A DNA stretch of 64,000 bases from Lachnospiraceae bacterium (GTDB lineage Bacteria; Bacillota; Clostridia; Lachnospirales; Lachnospiraceae), in NCBI GenBank assembly GCA_900753305.1, contig CAADYR010000171.1:27524-91523 (forward strand), written 5' to 3'. Under the pieces are notes generated by a model. The model ran no database searches. It was given only the letters and a program-made list of their open reading frames with translations, and was not told the origin of the DNA. The position numbers were made by a program, and so were the translations under genes. This document shows positions 1-9,373 of this stretch, in pieces. Numbering within the stretch: the first letter of the stretch is position 1; each line of letters begins with the position of its first letter.

Positions 1-83
1 ATTATGAAGAATAGTAATATTGTGGTATACTATACGTAAGAAAAAACAGTGACTACAGATCATGAAGAGTAGGAGGATAAAGA

Positions 84-458
84 ATGGAATTTAGAGAGCG
101 AAAGAGATGGATATTTTTTGGACTTCCATTTACTTTTACAATATACACAGTAAAAGAAGAGGTCATTACTGTTGATACAGGTTTCCTGAACAAAGAAGAA
201 AATGATTGCTACATGTATAAAGTGCAGGATGTAACGTTAAAGACTTCCCTGTGGGAGAGGATATTCGGCCTTGGCACAATTATATGTTACACAGGCGATA
301 CGACCAGTTCACAGCTTATTATGGTTCATATTAAGAATGCAAGGGCGATCAAGGACTTTATTCTGGAGCAGTCGGAGGTAGCAAGAAGAAAACGCAGAAC
401 AATGAATACGCTGGATATCGGAGCTGATGATGCAGATTTTGATATTGACGGTAATTAA
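84..458 (+). CDS. bacterial PH-domain (bPH) protein, YdbT-like
   Basis: A 124-residue protein that looks like a single bacterial pleckstrin-homology domain. The pattern is short beta strands and turns: an N-terminal aromatic segment (WIFFGLPFTFTIYTV), then a stretch reading DTGFLNKEENDCYMYKVQDV, where the 'Y.. ..I.dV' strand is typical of bPH_2 proteins. The second half, with HIKNARAIKDFI, fits the closing strands and C-terminal helix. The tail is acidic. No membrane segment is evident. An AGGAGG site at 71-76 lies seven bases before the ATG. The biochemical role of such domains is mostly unknown. It is monocistronic and ends in a terminator facing the convergent next gene. Confidence 0.7.
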   Translation: MEFRERKRWIFFGLPFTFTIYTVKEEVITVDTGFLNKEENDCYMYKVQDVTLKTSLWERIFGLGTIICYTGDTTSSQLIMVHIKNARAIKDFILEQSEVARRKRRTMNTLDIGADDADFDIDGN

Positions 459-473
459 ATAGACTATATGTAT

Positions 474-499
474 GGGAGAGGGAATTCCCCTCTCTTTTT
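474..499. terminator. intrinsic terminator between convergent genes
   Basis: A GC-rich hairpin (GGGAGAGGG, loop AATT, CCCCTCTC with one bulged C) is followed by TTTTT. It lies between the plus-strand bPH gene and the minus-strand membrane-protein gene and could serve the plus strand best. Confidence 0.7.
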
Positions 500-511
500 G
501 TGTGGATAAGA

Positions 512-943
512 TTATGAGTGGTCTGACGATCTGGTGGATACATTACCTGTGAGAAGTTTCTCATAGATGAGACCGGTCAGAAACCAGAAGGGAAAGTAAT
601 CCAGTCGAATGATCCCCTGAAAATTCCAACGATGTCTGCAATAATCCCATGGACACACATGGTGTTTCTTTAGAAAACTGCCGCTAAGATATTCCCCAAG
701 AAAAATTGCAAGTGCATAGACACAACCGCGGATCGGCATACATAATTTCCGAATCCGTTCAAAGAAGGGGCGCAGTATCGCCATTGAACCATAGATGGGA
801 AACATCCATAGGGATGTAGTGCCTTTGAGGGTCATTTCTCTTTGACGAAATGCAATTACAGCAGTGAAGAGAATTTCCAGACACCAGCCGACGATACCGC
901 ATAATATAAAGTTATAAATGAAGGAGTTTAATTTGGTGTTCAT
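512..943 (-). CDS. putative ABC-transporter type IV (CmpB family) membrane protein
   Basis: A 143-residue integral membrane protein with about four hydrophobic segments. It matches the PF06541 'ABC_trans_CmpB' pattern: an N-terminal helix with GWCLEILFTA, the hallmark loop SLWMFPIYG, then a helix pair ending in a WDY-containing segment. The family is widespread in Clostridia, often stands alone, and has no demonstrated transport activity despite its name. The ATG at 943 has no obvious ribosome site immediately upstream, so the start is provisional. It lies downstream of, and co-oriented with, the DUF5050 gene. Confidence 0.7.
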   Translation of the reverse strand: MNTKLNSFIYNFILCGIVGWCLEILFTAVIAFRQREMTLKGTTSLWMFPIYGSMAILRPFFERIRKLCMPIRGCVYALAIFLGEYLSGSFLKKHHVCPWDYCRHRWNFQGIIRLDYFPFWFLTGLIYEKLLTGNVSTRSSDHS

Positions 944-950
944 AGAAACA

Positions 951-996
951 GTATGACCGATATTGCAAAGCTTATGCAGTACCGGTCATATTTTTA
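951..996. terminator. possible hairpin between two minus-strand genes
   Basis: Bases near 951 (ATGACCG, starting just before) and 981 (CGGTCAT) pair around a roughly 25-base loop, and a T-run follows on the plus strand. On the minus strand, where the flanking genes lie, there is no good T-run, so the direction of action is doubtful. Confidence 0.35.
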
Positions 997-999
997 GAA

Positions 1000-2037
1000 T
1001 TATTTATTAGCATCAATGGATGCCTGAAGGGCGGCATCGAAAGTTGATATGGATAAGTCTCCATCAAGAGGAATTTTGTATACAGGTACTTCACTGCCAA
1101 ATTGTATAAAATAGACGTACTGAGAAGTAAGACTGATGGTATTATATGCACCATTGGCAATCACATCTGTTCTGGAACCATCCCTTGAAACACGCTTAAA
1201 CTGGGGGTTATCGCCAGAGGTCTGATAGTAGACATATTGATCTGACAGGTTAAGCATATCTGTTCTGGTTTCATCCAGTATAGTTTTTTCACCCGTTGAA
1301 AGGTCGATTCGTACAAGGGCGTAGTTGTTATGAATATCAATGCCATATAGTTCATTACCATCCACAATAGGCATATAAATGTCTGTATCATCGGAAAGAA
1401 CCTGATAGACGCGGTCATTTGTCAGATCGATTCCCATAAGGTGCAGATCAGTCTTGGTATTTTGATAATAGAGAGTAGAATTATCTACACATGCAGGAAC
1501 AATAGGATTTGTCAACAGGATTTTGGGTTCTTTACTGTCGATTCCGATTTTTTTGAGGAAGGTACCGTCCTCAGCGGAAACATTATAATACAGAGAATTA
1601 TCGGCAAGTACTACATTGCTGCCAAATACTTTATCCAGACAGGATATTTTACTTGTATTTTTTTTGGAAGCACGATAGATTCCGGTTGCATTGAACATAT
1701 ATCCGAAACCTTCGCCGGAACCAATACTCTTTTGATAATAATATAGATAGTCACCACCGGAATTGATACTGAAAACCTGTGTGGAGATGAGCTTGGATAT
1801 ATCTGTTTCATCCGGCTTCATCCGGTAAAGGGAACCGTTATCGTATGGATTTGCAAAATAGACGTATTTATCATCTTCACAGAATATTCCGTTATTATAT
1901 AGATTGCCGGCAGTATTGCCTACAGTACCGACAGGGTTGCCGGGTATTTTATGACTTAGTGAAACTGCAATAGCTGCGCCGATGCACAAGGCGGCAATGC
2001 AGATAATGGATATGACCGTAATAATTTTTCTCTTCAT
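1000..2037 (-). CDS. DUF5050-type beta-propeller protein, membrane-anchored
   Basis: A 345-residue protein with an N-terminal signal anchor (about residues 5-26: ITVISIICIAALCIGAAIAV). Repeated blades of about 40-50 residues follow, each with a 'YVYF'/'LYY' strand followed by a small loop and 'ISK'-type strand (KYVYFANP, YLYYYQKS, SLYYNV, YVYYQTSG, YVYFIQFG). This is the DUF5050/TolB-like propeller seen in many Clostridia, placed outside the cytoplasmic membrane. No catalytic residues can be named and ligands are unknown. The start is supported by a GGGGGAG site nine bases before the ATG. It may be co-transcribed with the CmpB-like gene. Confidence 0.7.
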   Translation of the reverse strand: MKRKIITVISIICIAALCIGAAIAVSLSHKIPGNPVGTVGNTAGNLYNNGIFCEDDKYVYFANPYDNGSLYRMKPDETDISKLISTQVFSINSGGDYLYYYQKSIGSGEGFGYMFNATGIYRASKKNTSKISCLDKVFGSNVVLADNSLYYNVSAEDGTFLKKIGIDSKEPKILLTNPIVPACVDNSTLYYQNTKTDLHLMGIDLTNDRVYQVLSDDTDIYMPIVDGNELYGIDIHNNYALVRIDLSTGEKTILDETRTDMLNLSDQYVYYQTSGDNPQFKRVSRDGSRTDVIANGAYNTISLTSQYVYFIQFGSEVPVYKIPLDGDLSISTFDAALQASIDANK

Positions 2038-2152
2038 GATGAAAACTCCCCCTTTGTCTTTTCAGAATCTGCGAATTTGTACAAAAACTACCATATATAG
2101 TTTTTCACAATAATTATATAAAATTATCAGACAAAATAAAAGAGGTATTTTT

Positions 2153-2181
2153 TTTACAAAGCAGTAGCAATATGGTATACT
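2153..2181 (+). promoter_or_regulatory. sigma-A-type promoter of pheA
   Basis: TTTACA at 2153-2158, a 17-base spacer and TATACT at 2176-2181. The promoter lies about 47 bases ahead of the chosen pheA start and faces away from the DUF5050 gene. No attenuator-like leader peptide is apparent in the short leader. Confidence 0.6.
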
Positions 2182-2227
2182 GATTTTATTGCAATATGAG
2201 GAATACGAGTACTTGGAGGAAATGAAA

Positions 2228-3352
2228 ATGGATTTACTGGAACTGAGGAATGAGCTCGACGGAATTGATAAACAGATCGTGGAACTTTATGAGAAAAGAA
2301 TGAGTGTTTGTGGGGAAGTAGCAGCATATAAGATAGAGACTGGTAAGCGTGTATTTGACAGGGAACGTGAGAAGCAGAAGCTGGAAGCTGTAAGAGGTCT
2401 GACACACAATGATTTCAACGCATATGGAGTGACGGAACTGTTTGAGCAGATTATGGCAATGAGCCGTAAACTTCAGTATAAAATGCTGGCAGAACATGAC
2501 AGTGTAGGAAAGCTTTCTTTTTCCAAGATAGATCATATTGATACTTCCAAATGCAGAGTAGTATTTCAGGGAGCTGAAGGAGCTTATTCCCAGGCGGCAA
2601 TGGTTCGTTACTTTGGTGAGCATGTAAACAGTTTTCATGTAGATACATTTCGTGATGCCATGCTGGCCATTGATGAAGGGAGCGCTGATTTCGCAGTGTT
2701 GCCCATAGAAAATTCATCAGCAGGTATTGTAAGTGAAATCTATGATCTGCTGGTTGAGTTTGAGAATTATATTGTAGGGGAACAGATCATTCCCATCAGC
2801 CATTGCCTGCTAGGCTGTGCAGGAACCAGGATAGAGGATATCAGGACAGTATATTCCCATGCACAGTCGCTGATGCAGAGCAGCCATTATTTACAGGAAA
2901 AAGGCTGGCAGCAGATCAGTATGAAGAACAATGCATTTGCAGCACAGAAGGTAGCACAGGATAAGGACACAACACAGGCAGCCATTGCCAGCGAGTATGC
3001 TGCGAAGGTATATGGGCTTGAAATTCTTGAAAAAGGTGTAAATGACTTGAAAGAGAATTCCACCCGTTTTATTATAGTTACAAATCAGAAAGTATTTTCA
3101 AAGGACGCTTCCAAGATCAGTCTGTGTTTTGAAGTAAATCATGAAAGTGGTGCATTGTACCATGCTCTTTCGCATTTAATTTACAATGGATTGAACATGA
3201 CAAAGATCGAAAGCCGTCCGTTGACAGGAAGAAACTGGGAATACAGGTTTTTTGTGGATTTTGAAGGAAATATGGAAGACAGCTCTGTGAAAAATGCACT
3301 GAGAGGTCTTCGCGAAGAAACCAGAAATATGAAAATATTGGGAAACTATTAA
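2228..3352 (+). CDS. pheA: bifunctional chorismate mutase / prephenate dehydratase
   Basis: This P-protein catalyses chorismate to prephenate and prephenate to phenylpyruvate in phenylalanine synthesis. Residues 1-80 form an AroQ-type chorismate mutase (LRNELDGIDKQIVELYEKRM). About 100-280 is the prephenate dehydratase, with FQGAEGAYSQAA, the PIENSSAGIV signature and the NSTRFIIV motif. About 295-370 is an ACT domain with the ESRP phenylalanine-binding motif, implying feedback inhibition by phenylalanine. The ATG at 2228 is chosen because GGAGGA at 2215-2220 is seven bases upstream; earlier in-frame ATGs at 2189 and 2222 lack usable spacing. The stop overlaps the next gene's start by one base, so the two are translationally coupled. 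Confidence 0.95.
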   Translation: MDLLELRNELDGIDKQIVELYEKRMSVCGEVAAYKIETGKRVFDREREKQKLEAVRGLTHNDFNAYGVTELFEQIMAMSRKLQYKMLAEHDSVGKLSFSKIDHIDTSKCRVVFQGAEGAYSQAAMVRYFGEHVNSFHVDTFRDAMLAIDEGSADFAVLPIENSSAGIVSEIYDLLVEFENYIVGEQIIPISHCLLGCAGTRIEDIRTVYSHAQSLMQSSHYLQEKGWQQISMKNNAFAAQKVAQDKDTTQAAIASEYAAKVYGLEILEKGVNDLKENSTRFIIVTNQKVFSKDASKISLCFEVNHESGALYHALSHLIYNGLNMTKIESRPLTGRNWEYRFFVDFEGNMEDSSVKNALRGLREETRNMKILGNY

Positions 3353-4665
3353 TGAAAAGAGGCATAAATACCATGAGAATGAAAGAATTGATCGTATATC
3401 GGAATTTAAAGAAGAATAAACTTTTGACAGACATGTCATGGCTTATGGAACATTTTGATGACGATTATTATAATCTTGAAGACAGAGAGGATCTGTTCTT
3501 TGAGTGTATCCATACGATTCTGGATAAGGCGGCACATCATGGATTTTATGGTAATCTGTGGCATTGTTTTGTAGCTGATCTGCTGGTCAATGATGAGAAT
3601 GCCTATAGTCTGGGCTGTGAGATCAGAGGAGAACAACAGGGGACATTAAAGGAAGTTGCACTTCATGACTTTAAGATCATAAAAGAACTTATAGATTATG
3701 ATTTTGGCGCAATGGGTAAAGCATTTGGCACAGAGTCATTGCAATATATTGCCAACTTTGAAGGAAACCGTGAGAAGAGTCATGTATATAATTCCAGAAT
3801 CCGTGACAGAATCTGTGAAGTGGCAAGGGAAATTGGTGCAGCAGACAACGCAGAAGCTATTCAGAAAATCATTACTGAGTTCTATGGAAAGTATGGCGTA
3901 GGTAAGTTTGGACTGAATAAATCTTTCCGAATTTCACATCCGGAAGGTAAGAACATGGAAATTCAGCCAATCAAAAATATAGATCATGTAAAACTGGAAG
4001 ATCTGGTCGGTTATGAAATTCCCAAGCAGAAACTGATAGATAATACAGAGGCTTTTGTCGAAGGAAGACCTGCTAATAACTGCCTTTTATTTGGTGATGC
4101 GGGTACTGGTAAATCTTCCTGTATCAAAGGGATCATTAACCGGTATTATGATCAGGGACTTCGTATGATCGAGGTATATAAGCATCAGTTCATAGATCTC
4201 AATGATGTGATCGCACAGATCAAGAACCGTAATTATAAGTTCATTATTTATATGGATGATCTGAGTTTTGAGGAATTTGAGATAGAGTACAAATATCTTA
4301 AGGCAATTATAGAGGGTGGACTGGAAGTAAGACCGGATAATGTACTGATCTATGCAACATCGAACAGAAGACATCTGGTAAGAGAGAAGTTCTCTGATAA
4401 GGAGGAACGCAGAGATGATCTGCATGCTTCCGATACAGTACAGGAGAAGTTATCGCTGGTGGCACGTTTTGGCGTATCGATTTTCTTTTGCGCACCGAAC
4501 AAGAAGGAATTTCAGGAGATCGTTAAATCGCTGGCTGCCAGAAACAACATACAGATGCCGGAGGAAGAATTGCTGCTGGAAGCTAATAAATGGGAGTTAT
4601 CACATGGGGGACTCTCAGGCAGAACAGCACAGCAGTTCATTGATTATCTGGCGGGAAAACAGTAA
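3352..4665 (+). CDS. DUF815 family AAA+ ATPase
   Basis: A 437-residue cytoplasmic ATPase. The N-terminal 200 residues are helical and family-specific. The C-terminal half is an AAA+ module with Walker A FGDAGTGKSS, a Walker B-like strand FIIYMDDLSFE and a sensor-like IYATSNRRHL. This layout and the phrase YATSNRRHLVREKFSD are typical of the DUF815 family, common in Clostridia and Proteobacteria and of unknown cellular role. ATG 3352 overlaps the pheA stop; a second ATG at 3373 could also be used. Nineteen bases separate it from the Ppx/GppA gene, so pheA-DUF815-ppx-ppk may form one operon. Confidence 0.85.
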   Translation: MKRGINTMRMKELIVYRNLKKNKLLTDMSWLMEHFDDDYYNLEDREDLFFECIHTILDKAAHHGFYGNLWHCFVADLLVNDENAYSLGCEIRGEQQGTLKEVALHDFKIIKELIDYDFGAMGKAFGTESLQYIANFEGNREKSHVYNSRIRDRICEVAREIGAADNAEAIQKIITEFYGKYGVGKFGLNKSFRISHPEGKNMEIQPIKNIDHVKLEDLVGYEIPKQKLIDNTEAFVEGRPANNCLLFGDAGTGKSSCIKGIINRYYDQGLRMIEVYKHQFIDLNDVIAQIKNRNYKFIIYMDDLSFEEFEIEYKYLKAIIEGGLEVRPDNVLIYATSNRRHLVREKFSDKEERRDDLHASDTVQEKLSLVARFGVSIFFCAPNKKEFQEIVKSLAARNNIQMPEEELLLEANKWELSHGGLSGRTAQQFIDYLAGKQ

Positions 4666-4683
4666 AGATAGAGGGGTGATCAG

Positions 4684-6234
4684 ATGGCATATAAAACCTT
4701 TGCCGCAATTGATGTTGGTTCTTACGAGCTGACAATGAAAATATTCGAGATTTCCACAAAAAACGGGATTAAGGAAATTGACTGTATCCGTCATAGAATC
4801 GAATTAGGGACGGATTCCTATCACACTGGTAAGATCAGCAGTGAGAGAATGGATGAATTATGCAGACTGCTTAGGGAATTTACGCAGATCATGAACAGTT
4901 ATAAGGTGGATGCTTATAAAGCATATGGAACCAGCGCGATCAGAGAAACTAAGAATACATTGATCATGCTGGATCAGATCAAGACCAGAACAGGAATTGA
5001 TCTGGAAGTATTAAGCAATTCAGAACAGCGTTTCCTGGATTATAAATCAGTGGCATCCAAAGGACAGGATTTTCAGAATATCATTGAAAAGGGAACAGCA
5101 TTTATTGATATTGGCGGAGGCAGTATCCAGATATCACTTTTTGATAAAGACTCTCTGGTAACGACACAGAATATCAAACCGGGAGTTCTGCGTATGAGAG
5201 AAGAACTGAGTAATATTTCTTACAGAACATACCAACTGGAAGAAATCGTAGACGAGATGGTAAGCGACCGTCTGCAGAGCTTTAAACAGATGTTCGTAGG
5301 CGACAGGGTTATTGAAAATATCATACTTGTAGATGATTATGTATCTTTGATCCTTCAGAAAGGTATTTTGAAATCCGGCAAGGAAGGACATGTAGATATG
5401 CAGACCTTCCATGGATTTGTAGATAAATTAAAGCGCAGAAATTCGCAGGAGATTGCAAGTGCTTTGGGAATTCCCACCGAGAATACTTCACTTTTATATC
5501 TGTCAGCGACTATGATCAAACACATGATGAAAGTACTGGGTGCAAAGACATTATGGGCACCCGGAGTCAGCCTGTGTGATGGTATTGCATATGAATATGC
5601 GGAGAAGAATAAGTTATTATCAGCATCCCATAATTTTGAACAGGATATTCTGGCCTGTGCAAGAGATATTAACAGACGATATCACAGCGGGGAACGCAGC
5701 ACCAGGGAAAGAGAAGCAATTGCACTGACACTATTTGATCATATGAAGAAAGTGCATGGACTGAATAAGCGTGACCGGTTGCTTTTGCAGCTTGCAGCTA
5801 TTCTGAATGAGTGTGGCAGATACATCAGTCTGACCAATGTAGGTGAAAGTTCCTATAATATTGTAATGGCAACGGAAATGATAGGATTGTCACATCTGGA
5901 AAGAGAGATTGTTGCAAACATTGTAAAATATTCAACAGAGCCATTTGAATATTATGAAACAGTAGGGCGTGTCACTACACTGGATCGGGAGTCTTTTCTT
6001 AAAATTGCGAAGCTTACAGCTATTATACGGCTGGCAGACGGACTGGATATCAGCCATCGTGAGAAATGCGACAAGGTCAGAACAACATTGAAAGAAGATT
6101 CTATTATTATTACAGTGGAATCTAATGAAGACATGACGCTTGAACTTGCCATGTTCGAACGAAATGCTGATCTGTTCGAGGAAGTATATAATATCAAGCC
6201 GGTCGTAAAACAGAAAAAAAGTAATATAGGATAG
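4684..6234 (+). CDS. Ppx/GppA family exopolyphosphatase with HD-like C-terminus
   Basis: A 516-residue phosphatase expected to release orthophosphate from polyphosphate, or to hydrolyse pppGpp. The N-terminal ASKHA fold shows the phosphate-1 motif AIDVGSYELTMKI, the phosphate-2 loop FIDIGGGSIQISLF and the KAYGTSAIRE segment. The region beyond about residue 310 is an HD-domain-like helical extension (ILNECGRYI), with parts of the HD signature weakly conserved. The ribosome site GAGGGG lies before the ATG. It is immediately followed, 11 bases later, by a polyphosphate kinase, so synthesis and degradation of polyphosphate are co-encoded. Ppx versus GppA activity cannot be settled by sequence alone. 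Confidence 0.85.
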   Translation: MAYKTFAAIDVGSYELTMKIFEISTKNGIKEIDCIRHRIELGTDSYHTGKISSERMDELCRLLREFTQIMNSYKVDAYKAYGTSAIRETKNTLIMLDQIKTRTGIDLEVLSNSEQRFLDYKSVASKGQDFQNIIEKGTAFIDIGGGSIQISLFDKDSLVTTQNIKPGVLRMREELSNISYRTYQLEEIVDEMVSDRLQSFKQMFVGDRVIENIILVDDYVSLILQKGILKSGKEGHVDMQTFHGFVDKLKRRNSQEIASALGIPTENTSLLYLSATMIKHMMKVLGAKTLWAPGVSLCDGIAYEYAEKNKLLSASHNFEQDILACARDINRRYHSGERSTREREAIALTLFDHMKKVHGLNKRDRLLLQLAAILNECGRYISLTNVGESSYNIVMATEMIGLSHLEREIVANIVKYSTEPFEYYETVGRVTTLDRESFLKIAKLTAIIRLADGLDISHREKCDKVRTTLKEDSIIITVESNEDMTLELAMFERNADLFEEVYNIKPVVKQKKSNIG

Positions 6235-6245
6235 GGGGAAAAAAG

Positions 6246-8420
6246 ATGAAAGTTGACTACAGCAGACCGGAATACTATTACAACAGAGAATTGAGCTGGG
6301 TGGCATTTGACCATAGAGTATTAGGAGAGGCAAGAGATAAGACGCTGCCATTGTTTGAACGACTAAAATTTTTGAGCATTACAGCATCTAATCTGGATGA
6401 ATTTTTTATGGTACGAGTTGCATCTCTTAAGGACATGGTCAATGCAGGCTATAAGAAAAGGGATATAGCAGGAATGACGGCTCAGGAACAGCTTGACCAG
6501 TTGAATACAGCAACCCATGAACTGGTCAATATGCAGTATTCTACATACAATCGTTCTCTGATCCCTCTGCTTGCGCAGAATGGTCTGAAGGTCATAGAAA
6601 CTCATGAAGAACTGGAAGAAACGGATAAGACTTTTGTAGACCGCTATTTTCAGGATAATGTATATCCGGTATTGACGCCGATGGCTGTAGATTCTTCCAG
6701 ACCTTTTCCGCTGATCAGAAATAAGTCACTGAATCTGGGAGCACTGGTTTCAAGGAAGGAAAATAACAGTGGACTGAAGAAACATCTGTTCAAGCGTTCA
6801 TCGGCGGGAAAAGAGCTGGAATTCGCAACAGTACAGGTGCCAAGCGTATTACCAAGAATTGTACATTTGCCGGATGGGGCAGATGGAAGCAAACGTGTCA
6901 TTTTGCTGGAGCAGATCATTGAGCGCAATATGGATAAACTTTTCTTAAATTATAATATTGAGTGTGTATATCCTTTCCGTATTATGAGAAATGCTGACTT
7001 TTCCATTGAAGAAGAGGAAGCAGCGGATCTGCTGAAAGAAATAGAAAAGCAGTTAAAGCAGAGGCAGTGGGGACAGGTCATCAGACTGGAAGTAGAGGAT
7101 GGTATTGATGAAAGACTGCTGGATTTCCTGAAAAAAGAACTGAGCGTGGAAGAACAGGATATCTATGAGATCCCGGGACCTCTGGATCTGACTGTTTTAA
7201 TGAAAATGTATGGATTAGACGGGTTTGAACATTTGAAGACTCCTTCTTATACACCTCAGCCGGTAGCGGGACTTGCACCGGATGCAAATCTGTTTGATGA
7301 AATCAGGGAAAGAGATATTTTACTGCATCATCCCTATGAAACATTTGCTCCTGTGGTCGATTTTATCAAGCAGGCGTCAAGAGATCCGGAAGTGCTGGCA
7401 ATCAAGCAGACACTGTATCGTGTCAGTGGAAATTCACCTATTATTGCTGCACTTTCCCAGGCGGCAGAGAATGGAAAGCAGGTAACAGTTCTGGTTGAGT
7501 TAAAGGCTCGTTTTGATGAAGAAAATAACATTGTATGGGCTAAGAAACTGGAAAAAGCAGGCTGCCATGTTATTTATGGACTGGTAGGTTTGAAAACACA
7601 TTGTAAGATTACACTGGTAGTTCGAAGAGAAGAAGAAGGAATACGCAGATATGTTCATTTAGGAACGGGTAATTATAATGATTCTACAGCAAAGCTGTAT
7701 ACAGACTGCGGAATCCTGACCTGTAATGAGGCAATCGGAGAGGATGCTACGGCTGTCTTTAATATGCTGTCGGGTTATTCAGAACCTATCAGTTGGAACC
7801 ATCTTGCATTAGCGCCTCTGTGGCTCAAGGATAAATTCCTGTTCCTGATCCAGCGTGAGAAGGAAAATGCATTGCAGAACAGACCGGCTCGTATTGTTGC
7901 CAAAATGAATTCACTGTGTGATCCTGATGTGATCAAGGCATTATATGAGGCTGCGGCAGCAGGAGTCAAAATAGAACTGATCGTAAGAGGTATCTGCTGT
8001 TTGAGAACAGGAGTAGAGGGAACGAAGGATAATATTTCCGTACGTTCCATAGTAGGTAATTTCCTGGAACACGCGAGAATCTTTTACTTTGAAAATGGCG
8101 GTAATGCGGAACTGTATATGGGAAGTGCGGACTGGATGCCGAGAAATCTGGAACGTCGTGTGGAGATATTATTCCCTGTACTCAACCCTGAATTGAAGGA
8201 GAAAGTATGGCATATTCTGGATGTACAGCTTAGAGATACAGTGAAGGCTCAACTTCTAAAACCCGATGGAACTTATGAAAAAGTAGATAAACGGGGCAAG
8301 GAACTTTGCAATGCGCAGGAGCAGTTCAGCAGAGAATATATTGCAGCAGCGCGTAAGGACAAAGAAGAACAGAAACAGGCAAGAACATTTAAACCGGAGA
8401 TCCATATGCAGAATGACTAA
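6246..8420 (+). CDS. ppk1: polyphosphate kinase 1
   Basis: A 724-residue enzyme that polymerises the ATP gamma-phosphate into polyphosphate reversibly. The four-domain PPK1 plan is visible: N-terminal ELSWVAFDHRVL, the SNLDEFFMVRVA helix, a phospholipase-D-like core with HHPYETF, the autophosphorylated histidine in the KTHCKI segment (equivalent to E. coli His435), and HLGTGNYN just after it. A second PLD-like half contains ELYMGSADWMPRNLERR. Length agrees with the family. A purine-rich GGGGGAAAAAAG precedes the ATG. Together with the upstream exopolyphosphatase it forms a phosphate-storage or stress module. Confidence 0.97.
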   Translation: MKVDYSRPEYYYNRELSWVAFDHRVLGEARDKTLPLFERLKFLSITASNLDEFFMVRVASLKDMVNAGYKKRDIAGMTAQEQLDQLNTATHELVNMQYSTYNRSLIPLLAQNGLKVIETHEELEETDKTFVDRYFQDNVYPVLTPMAVDSSRPFPLIRNKSLNLGALVSRKENNSGLKKHLFKRSSAGKELEFATVQVPSVLPRIVHLPDGADGSKRVILLEQIIERNMDKLFLNYNIECVYPFRIMRNADFSIEEEEAADLLKEIEKQLKQRQWGQVIRLEVEDGIDERLLDFLKKELSVEEQDIYEIPGPLDLTVLMKMYGLDGFEHLKTPSYTPQPVAGLAPDANLFDEIRERDILLHHPYETFAPVVDFIKQASRDPEVLAIKQTLYRVSGNSPIIAALSQAAENGKQVTVLVELKARFDEENNIVWAKKLEKAGCHVIYGLVGLKTHCKITLVVRREEEGIRRYVHLGTGNYNDSTAKLYTDCGILTCNEAIGEDATAVFNMLSGYSEPISWNHLALAPLWLKDKFLFLIQREKENALQNRPARIVAKMNSLCDPDVIKALYEAAAAGVKIELIVRGICCLRTGVEGTKDNISVRSIVGNFLEHARIFYFENGGNAELYMGSADWMPRNLERRVEILFPVLNPELKEKVWHILDVQLRDTVKAQLLKPDGTYEKVDKRGKELCNAQEQFSREYIAAARKDKEEQKQARTFKPEIHMQND

Positions 8421-8453
8421 AAAATAACTGACACTGGAAAGGCATAGAATAAT

Positions 8454-9050
8454 ATGGTAAAATTTGTATTAGCTTCTGGTTCACCCAGAAGAAAAGAACT
8501 GTTAGAGCAGATTGGCATGCAGTTTGAAATCTCGTCAGCTCATGGAGAGGAAATCATCACAAAAGAACAGCCATGGGAAATTGTGGAAGAGTTATCTATG
8601 CAGAAAGCAACGGAAGTAGCAGACCGTTATGAGGATGAACATGCAGTTCAGGAAAATACTGTGGTGATCGGCGCTGATACCATTGTAGCATACGGCGCTG
8701 AAATTATGGGAAAACCTAAGAGCAGACAGCATGCAATAGAGATGCTTTCCGAACTTCAGGGACATGTTCATCAGGTGTATACAGGTGTTACACTTATAAT
8801 AATGACAGGGAAGGACAGAAAGCTTATCTGTTTCCATGAGAAGACAGAGGTAGAAATGTATCCTATGACGCAGGCTCAGATAGAAGCATATGTTTCCACA
8901 GGAGAGCCGATGGATAAAGCGGGTGCTTATGCCATTCAGGGCAAATGTGCAGCGTATATCAAGGGAATCTGTGGTGAATACAATAATGTTGTTGGATTAC
9001 CGATTGCAAGACTTTCACAGGAGTTGTCCAAGGCAGGCATTACGGTATAA
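8454..9050 (+). CDS. maf: Maf-like nucleoside triphosphate pyrophosphatase
   Basis: A 198-residue house-cleaning NTP pyrophosphatase of the Maf/HAM1-like fold. The N-terminal substrate loop LASGSPRRKELLEQIG is diagnostic, as are GADTIV, MGKPKS and the C-terminal GEPMDKAGAYAIQGK and YNNVVGLP segments. The family hydrolyses dTTP/UTP or modified nucleotides and is linked to cell-division arrest. The start is ATG 8454, preceded by GGAAAGG. The next small gene begins 36 bases after the stop. Confidence 0.93.
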   Translation: MVKFVLASGSPRRKELLEQIGMQFEISSAHGEEIITKEQPWEIVEELSMQKATEVADRYEDEHAVQENTVVIGADTIVAYGAEIMGKPKSRQHAIEMLSELQGHVHQVYTGVTLIIMTGKDRKLICFHEKTEVEMYPMTQAQIEAYVSTGEPMDKAGAYAIQGKCAAYIKGICGEYNNVVGLPIARLSQELSKAGITV

Positions 9051-9067
9051 ATATAAGCAGTATGAAT

Positions 9068-9089
9068 GAAAGGCATGGTAATTAGTATG
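9068..9089 (+). promoter_or_regulatory. extended translation-start motif, copy 1
   Basis: GAAAGG, then CATGGTAATTAGT, then ATG. The same 22-base arrangement recurs at 18798, 50397 and 57000, always with the start codon 19 bases from the first G. It decides the start of the small acidic gene and is treated in the findings. Confidence 0.6.
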
Positions 9090-9350
9090 CATGAGTATGA
9101 TGATGCAGTATTGGAATGTTTTTTGGAGAATCAGTCTCAGCTTTTTCCGGAGAATGTAGCGGAAACGCCGGAAGAAGCAGAAGAATTTCTTGAGGAATGT
9201 ATGGCAGTTGTCGTAGATTCTCTGGATGAAGTATGGGAGTATTTCGATGAAGAGGGTGTAGATCTGGAAGGTCAGGATAAGAATGATATTCTGGATGCAC
9301 CAGAGGTATTTGACGTAGGAGACGGCAGATATTTGATCGTAGAAAGTTAA
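9087..9350 (+). CDS. small acidic protein of unknown function
   Basis: An 87-residue, strongly acidic protein, rich in Asp and Glu (EETPEEAEEFLEECM-like composition) and without cysteine pairs, membrane segments or a recognisable domain. It looks like a small alpha/beta cytoplasmic protein ending in GDGRYLIVES. The start is set at ATG 9087 because of the conserved start motif; in-frame ATGs at 9066 and 9075 overlap the putative ribosome site and would add only MKGMVIS. It sits between maf and a large unrecognised gene in an apparent operon. I do not recognise its function. Confidence 0.6.
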   Translation: MHEYDDAVLECFLENQSQLFPENVAETPEEAEEFLEECMAVVVDSLDEVWEYFDEEGVDLEGQDKNDILDAPEVFDVGDGRYLIVES

Positions 9351-9373
9351 GAATAGGGATAAGGTAAAGTTAA